Below are positions 1-5,518 of a stretch of 7,681 nt of DNA, piece after piece. Source of the DNA: Thermoplasmatota archaeon (GTDB taxonomy: Archaea > Thermoplasmatota > E2 > DHVEG-1). The DNA lies in the NCBI GenBank assembly GCA_018824925.1, contig JAHJFH010000329.1, positions 1 to 7,681 of the forward strand. Reading direction: 5' to 3'. Below the pieces are notes generated by a model, which saw only the letters and a list, made by a program, of their open reading frames with translations, had not been told where the DNA came from and searched no databases. Position 1 is the first letter of the stretch; each line of letters begins with the position of its first letter. A program made the translations under genes and the position numbers.

Positions 1-977
1 AACCATTATCCATAGCAGTACTTGGTAACAGTGCAGACATACTTCCAGAATTATTAACGAAGGGATTTATTCCTGATGTAGTAACTGATCAAACCTCCGC
101 CCATGATGAACTGAATGGTTATGTCCCCATGGGTTTTGCGGGATCGAACCTAACGGATGCTTTACGATTACGAAAAGAAAATCCATCAAAATATATCGAA
201 GAATCCCTGAAAAGTATGCGTACTCATTGCCAGGCTTTGATTGATTTTCAAAATAAGGGAGCAATTGCTTTTGATTATGGTAACAATCTGCGTGGTCAAG
301 CCTTTAAAACAGGGCTTTCAAATGCCTTTGACTACCCCGGTTTTGTCCCAGCGTATATACGACCCATGTTAAGCGTAGGACGCGGTCCATTCAGATGGCT
401 TGCCCTTACCGGAAAAGCTGAGGATATCCTCAAAACCGATCAAACAGTCATGAAGATGTTCTCAGAGAACAAGGTGCTTACCAACTGGATAAGGCTTGCG
501 GAAACACATATACCCTGGGAGGGGCTCCCAGCTCGGGTGTGTTGGCTTGGCTATGGTGAGCGTGTACGCTTTGCCTTAGCGATAAATGAGATGGTACGAA
601 ACAAAGAGATTGGCCCAATCGCTATAACTCGTGATCATTTAGACAGTGGAAGTGTGGCCTCACCCTATAGAGAAACTGAGGCTATGAAAGATGGTAGTGA
701 TGCTATTGCGGATTGGCCACTTTTAAACGCACTTTTAAACTGTGCTGCTGGTGCTGATAGCGTCCAGATACACAATGGCGGCGGTGTTGGGATAGGACTT
801 TCTACCCATGCAGGCATGGTCGTAATCTGTGATGGTACAAAGGAAACTGATGAGCGTATCAAACGAGTCTTTACCACTGACCCCGGTATGGGTGTTGCAC
901 GTCACGCTGATGCTGGTTACAAAGAAGCAATAGATCTAGTAAAAACATCTGATCTAAAGGTTCCCATGATCCAATAA
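1..977 (+). CDS. hutU: Urocanate hydratase (urocanase), C-terminal part, 5' end outside window
   Basis: This enzyme hydrates urocanate to 4-imidazolone-5-propionate, the second step of histidine degradation, in the cytoplasm with a tightly bound NAD+. The reading frame is open from position 3 and gives about 324 residues; the family is usually about 550-560, so roughly the last 60% is present. Diagnostic blocks appear in family order: DQTSAHDELNGY, DYGNNLRGQA, FDYPGFVPAYIRP, GPFRWLALTG, LPARVCWLGYG, HLDSGSVASPYRETEAM, DWPLLNALLN, GGGVGIG and HADAGY. The Cys of RVCWLG (codon 540-542) matches the conserved cysteine near the NAD+/substrate site (Cys410 in Pseudomonas putida numbering). The coding sequence ends in tandem stops TAA TAA. 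An internal ATG at 129 is not the start, because typical urocanase sequence continues upstream of it. It converges on hutH rather than forming the usual co-directional hut operon. Confidence 0.95.
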   Translation, partial: PLSIAVLGNSADILPELLTKGFIPDVVTDQTSAHDELNGYVPMGFAGSNLTDALRLRKENPSKYIEESLKSMRTHCQALIDFQNKGAIAFDYGNNLRGQAFKTGLSNAFDYPGFVPAYIRPMLSVGRGPFRWLALTGKAEDILKTDQTVMKMFSENKVLTNWIRLAETHIPWEGLPARVCWLGYGERVRFALAINEMVRNKEIGPIAITRDHLDSGSVASPYRETEAMKDGSDAIADWPLLNALLNCAAGADSVQIHNGGGVGIGLSTHAGMVVICDGTKETDERIKRVFTTDPGMGVARHADAGYKEAIDLVKTSDLKVPMIQ

Positions 978-996
978 TAAACATTTTTAGAGTAGT

Positions 997-2520
997 TTAA
1001 CTAAGAGATCCAACAGTTTTTTCTACGGCCTCAAGAATCTCACAGGACTTTACTAGTTCTTTCATCTTGGTATGATCTGGGTATAATGGACGATCTTCAT
1101 CAAGAAAATCAATATGTTTCCTGATGACCTCCTTTGCCTTTGCTACCCCTTTACCAACCATATATTCTCGGAAATCAAGTGCTTGAGCAGCTGCCATAAA
1201 CTCAATACCTAATACTCCATATGCACAGTCAAGAATCTGGAAATTCTTTATCGCAGTATTCATTCCCATGGAGACAAAATCTTCCTGATCTGCTGCTGCA
1301 GGTATTGATTGAATCGAAGCAGGTGTTGATAATATACGTTGCTCAACAATTAAGGAATCAGCAGTATATTGACTTAACATCATCCCCGAAAACATACCCG
1401 CTCCTTTGGTGAGAAACGCTGGTAGACCAACATTTAACGCAGGGTTATTTAACCGATTCAGACGACGTTCTGACATCACTGACACCATCGTGATCGCGGT
1501 TCCTGCCATATCCATTGGTAGTGAAACTGGTGTTCCCTGGAAATTAGCACCTGAAAGCTGTAGATCCTCATCAGGGAAAAACACGGGATTATCACCCACA
1601 CCATTCAACTCAATTTCCACCTGAGATCGTGCATATGTAAGGCCATCATGCGCAGCACCAATTACCTGCGGAGTTGACCGCATAGAATATGCGTCCTGAA
1701 CCTTACAATTAATTTTCCCTTGTTGTAAATCTCCTCCTTGTATCAATTTCTGGATGGCTTTAGCACTACGAACAGCCCCTGTAAATCCTCGTGCTTTATG
1801 CAGCTTAGGGGTATATGGTCGCATATTCGCTTTCAAGGCTTCAATTGACATTGCCGCTGCAATCTCTGCTTGTTTCAACCATCTATTTGCATCATACAGA
1901 AATATCGCACTCATCGCTGTCAACAAATTTGCACCATTGATAAGCGCTAAACCATCACGCGCTTTCAACCCAGGAATCAAAATATTTGCCCTGTCCATCG
2001 CTGTTTTACCATCAATTAATTTATCTTTATAGAATGCCTTTCCCTCACCCATCATCAGCAATGCAATCTGCGCCATTGGAGCAAGATCCCCGCAGGCACC
2101 AACCGATCCTTTCTGACACACAAATGGAGTCACACCCTTATTCAACATAGCAACAAGTGTCTGTGTAATTTCAGTTCGAACAGCTGACTGACCATGAGCA
2201 TGCACATTTACCCGACCCAGCATAGCACCACGAACAAATTCAATCGGTGCAGGATCACCAATACCCGCTGCATGATTATAAATCAAATATTTCTGAAATT
2301 GTTTCACCTGTTCATCAGACAATACCACCTCAGAAAATTCACCAATACCGGTATTTACCCCATACATGATTTCACGAGCTTGAATTTTCTTCTCCAGCAT
2401 AGCACGACATTTCTGAATACGCGCTACCGCATCAGGATGTAACGAAGTAGACTCATTATGCCGTGCAACACGTACCACATCTTCAATAGAAAGATTAGAT
2501 CCAGTAATAACAATAGCCAT
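997..2520 (-). CDS. hutH: Histidine ammonia-lyase-like MIO enzyme with an Ala-Cys-Gly triad
   Basis: A 507-residue aromatic amino acid lyase, the usual length for bacterial HutH. It is expected to remove ammonia from L-histidine to give urocanate, the substrate of the neighbouring HutU. Family landmarks are Tyr53 in YGVNTGIG, His83 in NHAAGIG, the MIO block GSVGACGDLAPM around residue 143, NGAN at 195-198, QDAYSMRSTPQV at 276-286, NPVF at 311-314 and QEDFVSMG at 412-419. His83 and Glu413 match positions tied to histidine use in P. putida HutH. The triad that cyclises into the MIO electrophile is Ala142-Cys143-Gly144, not Ala-Ser-Gly; the Cys codon is TGC at 2094-2092. Other departures are APMAQ for APLAH, YSMRST for YSLRC and QEDF for QEDH, so a different aromatic substrate or an aminomutase cannot be excluded. 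An AGGAGA ribosome site 5 nt upstream supports this ATG. The family call is firm; the histidine substrate is inferred from residues and from hutU next door. Confidence 0.85.
   Translation of the reverse strand: MAIVITGSNLSIEDVVRVARHNESTSLHPDAVARIQKCRAMLEKKIQAREIMYGVNTGIGEFSEVVLSDEQVKQFQKYLIYNHAAGIGDPAPIEFVRGAMLGRVNVHAHGQSAVRTEITQTLVAMLNKGVTPFVCQKGSVGACGDLAPMAQIALLMMGEGKAFYKDKLIDGKTAMDRANILIPGLKARDGLALINGANLLTAMSAIFLYDANRWLKQAEIAAAMSIEALKANMRPYTPKLHKARGFTGAVRSAKAIQKLIQGGDLQQGKINCKVQDAYSMRSTPQVIGAAHDGLTYARSQVEIELNGVGDNPVFFPDEDLQLSGANFQGTPVSLPMDMAGTAITMVSVMSERRLNRLNNPALNVGLPAFLTKGAGMFSGMMLSQYTADSLIVEQRILSTPASIQSIPAAADQEDFVSMGMNTAIKNFQILDCAYGVLGIEFMAAAQALDFREYMVGKGVAKAKEVIRKHIDFLDEDRPLYPDHTKMKELVKSCEILEAVEKTVGSLS
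1017..1022 (+). terminator. T-tract possibly ending the hutU transcript
   Basis: A run of six T lies about 40 nt after the hutU stop, inside the 3' end of the oppositely oriented hutH, and a T5 tract lies just before it at 984-988. Archaeal termination commonly uses T-runs without a stem. No hairpin is visible here, so this is only a plausible site. Confidence 0.25.
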
Positions 2521-2525
2521 GGGAA

Positions 2526-2531
2526 TCTCCT
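2526..2531 (-). promoter_or_regulatory. Ribosome binding site of hutH
   Basis: The minus strand reads AGGAGA, five bases before the ATG at 2520. It fixes the hutH start and matches the same motif seen before the permease and the 67-aa gene. Confidence 0.8.
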
Positions 2532-2558
2532 ACATCGAGTAACCTAAAGTTGCCACTG

Positions 2559-2583
2559 TATAAGATTATCTTGTATTAATCTT
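2559..2583 (-). promoter_or_regulatory. Probable hutH promoter with overlapping inverted repeat
   Basis: On the minus strand a TATA-like CTTATA spans 2564-2559, which would place transcription start near 2535 and leave a leader of about 15 nt carrying the ribosome site. A perfect inverted repeat, AAGATTA (2562-2568) and TAATCTT (2577-2583) separated by 8 bp, overlaps the upstream edge of the TATA box, where TFB would contact DNA. A dimeric repressor bound there would block the pre-initiation complex. This is a reading of the sequence; the arms are A/T-rich, so chance is possible. Confidence 0.45.
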
Positions 2584-2601
2584 TCCAAGTTCATATAATG
2601 T

Positions 2602-2638
2602 AACAGAGGACATTTATAATGTCCAACATTATTCTGTT
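2602..2638. promoter_or_regulatory. Nested inverted repeats, candidate operator
   Basis: The core is a perfect 7-3-7 palindrome, GGACATT-tat-AATGTCC (2608-2624). Outer arms AACAGA (2602-2607) and TCTGTT (2633-2638) also pair, but an extra AACATTAT (2625-2632) separates the core from the right outer arm. Without those 8 bases the element would be a perfect 13-3-13 palindrome. A second overlapping inverted repeat, ATAATGT-cca-ACATTAT, covers 2616-2632, and ATAATGT recurs directly at 2595-2601. The cluster sits between divergent hutH and the Trm9-like gene and contains the TATA-like box of the latter. It suggests a transcription factor site; the factor is unknown. Confidence 0.55.
2613..2620 (+). 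promoter_or_regulatory. TATA-like box of the Trm9-like methyltransferase gene
   Basis: TTTATAAT lies in the centre of the 7-3-7 palindrome, about 41 nt before the ATG at 2658. With the usual archaeal spacing transcription would start near 2642, leaving a leader of about 16 nt. A protein on the palindrome would directly compete with TBP. Confidence 0.45.
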
Positions 2639-2644
2639 GCGTAA

Positions 2645-2649
2645 GTGAT
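2645..2649 (+). promoter_or_regulatory. Shine-Dalgarno-like GTGAT before the Trm9-like gene
   Basis: GTGAT is complementary to the AUCAC part of the conserved 16S rRNA 3' end and ends 8 nt before the ATG at 2658. It is an alternative register to the GGAG motifs used by neighbouring genes, and it supports this start. Confidence 0.4.
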
Positions 2650-2657
2650 CTTTTAAA

Positions 2658-3353
2658 ATGTATGATAAACACATAATTGAATCAATCCAAACCTGGGATA
2701 CCATCGCTGATAGTTTTGACAAAACACGAAAAAACCCATGGGCACAAGTAAACGAATATATCGCATCCCTTTCATCGCACTCACTAATCATCGATTTAGG
2801 TTGTGGTAACGGACGACATCTCATACCCGCCATATTGCATTGTAGATCAGTGATTGGTTTCGATATTTCTAGAAGAATGCTTGAGATCTCCTCAGAAAAA
2901 ATTATGGTTATTAAGATGCAAAATACTCCATTAGTGCAGGGGACACTTTATGCACTACCCTTTGTTGATAAAACATTTGATGCTGCACTCTGTATAGCCT
3001 CGATTCACAACATAAAAAAACGAAAATTCCGACAAAACTGTTTTAAAGAAATCTATCGAATCCTACGATCTAATGGAACCGCTCTTATTAGTGTTTGGTC
3101 ACGGGAGCAAAACCGTTTCAAAGAAAAAATCACTAAAAAACAAAAGAGCACGGACACTGAACTCGGTGATATTGATATCTATTGGCGACAAGATAACCTC
3201 GATATCCCCCGATTCTACCATCTGTATACCCTAAAAGAATTCAGAGAAGACATCGAAGCAGGTGGGTTCACAATACAAAGCATGCATGCAGAAAAAATTA
3301 CCTCGCAACACCAAGCAGATAACTATTTTGCTATTGTTATTCGGAGGGAATGA
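2658..3353 (+). CDS. Trm9/ALKBH8-like SAM-dependent tRNA methyltransferase
   Basis: A 231-residue class I SAM methyltransferase. The N-terminal WDTIADSFDKTRKNPW (residues 13-28) resembles the IA..F..TR..PW block of yeast Trm9 and the ALKBH8 methyltransferase domain, which methylate carboxymethyluridine at the tRNA wobble position. Motif I is IDLGCGNGRH (45-54), the acidic strand-2 motif is GFDIS (67-71), and FDAALCIASIHNI (107-119) matches Trm9 FD.AISIAVVHH, with HN in place of HH. Late in the protein, IYWRQDNL (174-181) and FYHLYTLKEF (186-195) resemble the Trm9 C-terminal YHLY region. Yeast Trm9 works with the zinc protein Trm112; no such gene is in the window. It is transcribed divergently from hutH, and its promoter overlaps the palindrome cluster. 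The methyltransferase fold is certain. The tRNA role is inferred from these motifs, and a small-molecule substrate remains possible. Confidence 0.75.
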   Translation: MYDKHIIESIQTWDTIADSFDKTRKNPWAQVNEYIASLSSHSLIIDLGCGNGRHLIPAILHCRSVIGFDISRRMLEISSEKIMVIKMQNTPLVQGTLYALPFVDKTFDAALCIASIHNIKKRKFRQNCFKEIYRILRSNGTALISVWSREQNRFKEKITKKQKSTDTELGDIDIYWRQDNLDIPRFYHLYTLKEFREDIEAGGFTIQSMHAEKITSQHQADNYFAIVIRRE

Positions 3354-3410
3354 TTTATTAATACTCGGTTAATAAACCAAAAAAAAATTATTATAATGAT
3401 CATTTTGGAG
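3354..3410 (+). promoter_or_regulatory. Leader and promoter region of the ABC exporter operon
   Basis: This 57-nt stretch after the Trm9-like stop holds three things. An A/T-only inverted repeat TTTATTAA (3354-3361) / TTAATAAA (3369-3376) has a 7-nt loop. A 10-bp perfect palindrome AATGATCATT lies at 3395-3404, and a GGAG ribosome site (3407-3410) ends 8 nt before the GTG start. TTAATAAA could act as a TATA box with transcription starting near 3398, which would put the palindrome across the start site. Nothing here proves a separate promoter; read-through from the upstream gene is possible. Confidence 0.35.
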
Positions 3411-3418
3411 AGAAAAAC

Positions 3419-4402
3419 GTGGATATTATCACGACCCATGAGTTAACTAAAAAATTCAATGGATTCACTGCGGTAGATACTATCTCAATTAATATCAAGA
3501 AGGGAGAAATATTTGGGTTTCTTGGGCCTAATGGCGCGGGAAAAACTACCACTATTAAAATGCTTACCACCCTTCTTTATCCGACGAAAGGTTCAGCAAC
3601 TATTGCTCAGTATGATATACTTAAACAACGAGATAAAGTCAGACAAAACATTGGTGTTGTCTTCCAGGAACCGGCGCTTGACACTGAGCTTACAGGACGA
3701 GAAAACCTTGATTTCCACGCTCGTATGTATGGGCTTGGAAGAGAACAACGGAAACAACGAGTCGATGATGTACTCACACTTGTTGATCTTGAAGAAAAAC
3801 AAGATGTTCTTGTTAAAAACTATTCTGGTCTAATGAAACGCCGACTTGAAATCGCCCGCGGTCTCATGCATTATCCTACAGTATTATTTCTTGATGAACC
3901 AACCCTTGGTCTTGATGCACAGACACGACGGGCAATCTGGGCATATATAAAGAAAATGAACAAAGAGGAATCTACTACTATTTTTCTTACAACACACTAC
4001 ATGGATGAAGCCGACCATCTCTGCGATCGCGTTGGTATTATCGACCGAGGAAAAATTCTTGTTATAGATTCAACCAAGAATCTAAAAAATTCGGTAGGCC
4101 ATGATGTCATCACATTATCCTGCGACGATCTTTCAACACTTCATGATCGCTTACTACAGGAATCATGGATCCAAAACGTTAAAAAACATGATAATTCGTT
4201 AACATTAGGTGTTGAAAAAGGTGATGAAAAAATACCGATTATTATTGAAATTGCACAATCGCTAAAACTGAAAATCAAATCAATCGATGTACGAAAACCC
4301 ACTCTCGATGATGTGTTTCTTCATTATACCGGCCGTATGATGCGTGATGAAGAACCTGAAAATCCTATGAAACAGCATGCACGTATGTACAACAGGAGAT
4401 AG
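3419..4402 (+). CDS. ABC-2 exporter ATP-binding protein, DrrA-like
   Basis: A 327-residue nucleotide-binding subunit of the daunorubicin-resistance (DrrA) type, expected to power export of a hydrophobic compound through the permease encoded next. Walker A GPNGAGKT is at 36-43, the Q-loop Gln83 in VFQEPALD, the signature YSGLM at 135-139, Walker B VLFLDEP at 155-161 followed by TLGLD, and the H-loop His193 in TTHYMDEAD. The tail from about 225 contains KPTLDDVFLHYTGR, typical of the DUF4162 domain after DrrA ATPases. The signature second glycine is Leu138 (codon CTA at 3830-3832) where most relatives have SGG. The start is GTG at 3419, supported by GGAG 8 nt upstream. The stop is 4 nt before the permease ATG, so translation is probably coupled. 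The substrate cannot be read from the sequence; drug, lipid and peptide exporters share this architecture. Confidence 0.92.
   Translation: MDIITTHELTKKFNGFTAVDTISINIKKGEIFGFLGPNGAGKTTTIKMLTTLLYPTKGSATIAQYDILKQRDKVRQNIGVVFQEPALDTELTGRENLDFHARMYGLGREQRKQRVDDVLTLVDLEEKQDVLVKNYSGLMKRRLEIARGLMHYPTVLFLDEPTLGLDAQTRRAIWAYIKKMNKEESTTIFLTTHYMDEADHLCDRVGIIDRGKILVIDSTKNLKNSVGHDVITLSCDDLSTLHDRLLQESWIQNVKKHDNSLTLGVEKGDEKIPIIIEIAQSLKLKIKSIDVRKPTLDDVFLHYTGRMMRDEEPENPMKQHARMYNRR
4394..4399 (+). promoter_or_regulatory. Ribosome binding site that decides the permease start
   Basis: AGGAGA overlaps the last two sense codons of the ATPase gene and ends 7 nt before ATG at 4407. It favours 4407 over the in-frame upstream ATG at 4377, which lacks such a site and would overlap the ATPase gene by 26 nt. 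Confidence 0.75.
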
Positions 4403-4406
4403 GTCA

Positions 4407-5183
4407 ATGACATGGTTTACTGAAATCCAGGCAATCTATGTGATGTGGCTACGTGAAATGAAACGTTTTATCCGTTCAAAAGGAAGACTTGTTTCATCAA
4501 TAGTACAGCCCCTATTTTTCCTTGTAATCCTAGGATTTGGTTTCCGAGCAATAACTATACCCGGTTTTGGCGATATCGATTATATCGACTTTCTCACCCC
4601 AGGTATCATCGCCATGGCAATCATATTTTCCTCAATGTTTACAGGAATATCCGTTCTCTGGGATAAACAATTTGGTTTTCTACAAGAAGTATTAGTTGCC
4701 CCAGTACGTAGATTTTCAATAATACTTGGACGAACACTTGGTGGTGCAACTACTGCATTAATTCAAGGGTTTATTATTCTCCTAATCGGTCTGGTATTAG
4801 GAGTTCATATCTCTGATATCCCTGGTATTTTACTGACCTTAGTTTTTATGATTAGTATAGCGTTTAGCTGGGTTGGGCTAGGGCTTGTTATTGCTTCAAA
4901 AATGGAGGATTTCCAGGGTTTTCAGCTTATCATGAATCTTATTATTATGCCCCTGTTTTTTTCCTCATCAACCTTTTTCCCTTTACAGAATGTTGATATC
5001 CCTGAGATCTTCCGACAGATTATCTATTTCAATCCTATGTTTTATATGGTTGATGGATTACGTGGAAGTCTTATTGGTAATTACAACATTAATTCACCAA
5101 TATATGATTTGGGTATTGTCATGGTTTTTGCTGTGGTGATGATGGCATTGGGAAGCTATTTTTTTAGTCGTAGCGAGGCATAA
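4407..5183 (+). CDS. ABC-2 type exporter permease, DrrB-like
   Basis: A 258-residue integral membrane protein that forms the channel for the adjacent ATPase. Six hydrophobic segments are visible at about residues 28-48, 64-84, 112-132, 139-163, 172-192 and 233-253, the usual count for ABC-2 permeases. Family motifs are DFLTPGIIAM before segment 2, FLQEVLVAPVRR (91-102) on the cytoplasmic loop that contacts the ATPase, MPLFFSSSTFFPL in segment 5, and FNPMFYMVDGLRG (209-220) on the extracytoplasmic side. No signal peptide is seen; the N-terminus is a short amphipathic stretch. It forms a two-gene operon with the ATPase. The transported compound is unknown. It converges on the DUF131 remnant, with 7 nt between stop codons. 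Confidence 0.92.
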   Translation: MTWFTEIQAIYVMWLREMKRFIRSKGRLVSSIVQPLFFLVILGFGFRAITIPGFGDIDYIDFLTPGIIAMAIIFSSMFTGISVLWDKQFGFLQEVLVAPVRRFSIILGRTLGGATTALIQGFIILLIGLVLGVHISDIPGILLTLVFMISIAFSWVGLGLVIASKMEDFQGFQLIMNLIIMPLFFSSSTFFPLQNVDIPEIFRQIIYFNPMFYMVDGLRGSLIGNYNINSPIYDLGIVMVFAVVMMALGSYFFSRSEA

Positions 5184-5190
5184 AACCTCA

Positions 5191-5410
5191 TTAAAGTATT
5201 GCCAGAATAATGAGAACTGCAGTCAATATCAGTAGTAATGTAATTTTCATATTTGCTCTAATGGGAATGGGGCCAATAAGGATTCTGTGTTTTCAGGTTC
5301 GTCGAAGTTGTTGTTAAAAGTGGATGTTGTTATTTTGAATATACAGAAAAAAATACTTGTGATTATTAATATTATTCAAAGAGTTGTGTAAATTTCTGTA
5401 CCAATAACAT
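5191..5410 (-). pseudogene. Frameshifted remnant of a DUF131/TIGR00304-like small membrane protein
   Basis: The minus strand encodes, up to TAA at 5193-5191, RILIGPIPIRANMKI followed by the hydrophobic TLLLILTAVLIILAIL. LIGPIPI plus a C-terminal membrane helix is the hallmark of the archaeal DUF131/TIGR00304 family, proteins of about 75-90 residues with two helices and unknown function. The matching upstream half, IILIITSIFFCIFK then an Asn-rich linker ending DEPEN, lies in another frame (5375 to about 5295). The two join near 5295 only by a -1 shift, or if one base is missing. A possible start, ATG at 5410-5408 (MLLVQKFTQLFE), would need a second shift near 5375. Reassembled, it would have about 72 residues. 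It is probably a decayed gene behind folD; sequencing error is the alternative. Family assignment is from memory of the motif. Confidence 0.55.
5347..5353 (-). terminator. T7 tract downstream of folD, possible terminator
   Basis: The minus strand has seven consecutive T about 165 nt after the folD stop, within the DUF131 remnant. It is the strongest T-tract after folD on that strand. No stem precedes it. Confidence 0.2.
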
Positions 5411-5518
5411 AGGGGAAAATAAGAACGATTCATCCCTGAATATCACATGATAGTAAGCCAATGATAAGAAGTAATGTTCCTTCGAGGAATATACTTATTG
5501 GTAGGAAATGATGTTGGT
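5411..5518. other. Intergenic stretch between folD and the DUF131 remnant
   Basis: No gene is supported here. One minus-strand frame reads a short hydrophobic stretch, LEGTLLLIIGLLS, near 5485-5445, before a stop. It could be a further trace of a membrane gene, but it has no start codon or ribosome site. With the remnant it makes up the 335-nt gap without an intact gene (5184-5518). Confidence 0.3.

Noticed and set aside
665..877. Minus-strand open frame inside hutU, and several plus-strand frames inside hutH
   Set aside because: They lie opposite well-conserved enzyme sequence and show no start signals or family motifs of their own.
3354..3376. A/T-only inverted repeat as a rho-independent terminator of the Trm9-like gene
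   Set aside because: The 8-bp stem has no G/C pairs and is followed by an A-run, not a T-run, on the coding strand.
3513..3833. Second plus-strand open frame inside the ABC ATPase gene
   Set aside because: The overlapping frame encodes all canonical ATPase motifs; the alternative product resembles nothing and has no ribosome site.
4377..4406. ATG at 4377 as the permease start
   Set aside because: The ten extra residues are polar and unlike the family, they overlap the ATPase gene, and a clear AGGAGA precedes ATG 4407 at good spacing.
5191..5250. A stand-alone 19-residue hydrophobic peptide starting at the minus-strand ATG at 5250
   Set aside because: No ribosome site precedes it, and the LIGPIPI motif just upstream in the same frame shows that it is the tail of a larger DUF131-like protein.
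5285..5300. Programmed -1 frameshift producing the DUF131-like protein
   Set aside because: The junction has no standard slippery heptamer: slipping from GAA AAC would pair with TGA AAA, and a second shift and a start would also be needed.
5314..5433. A 39-codon minus-strand frame starting at ATG 5433
   Set aside because: Its composition (many Asn, Tyr and Phe) looks like random A/T-rich translation, and it is a shadow of the DUF131-like frame.
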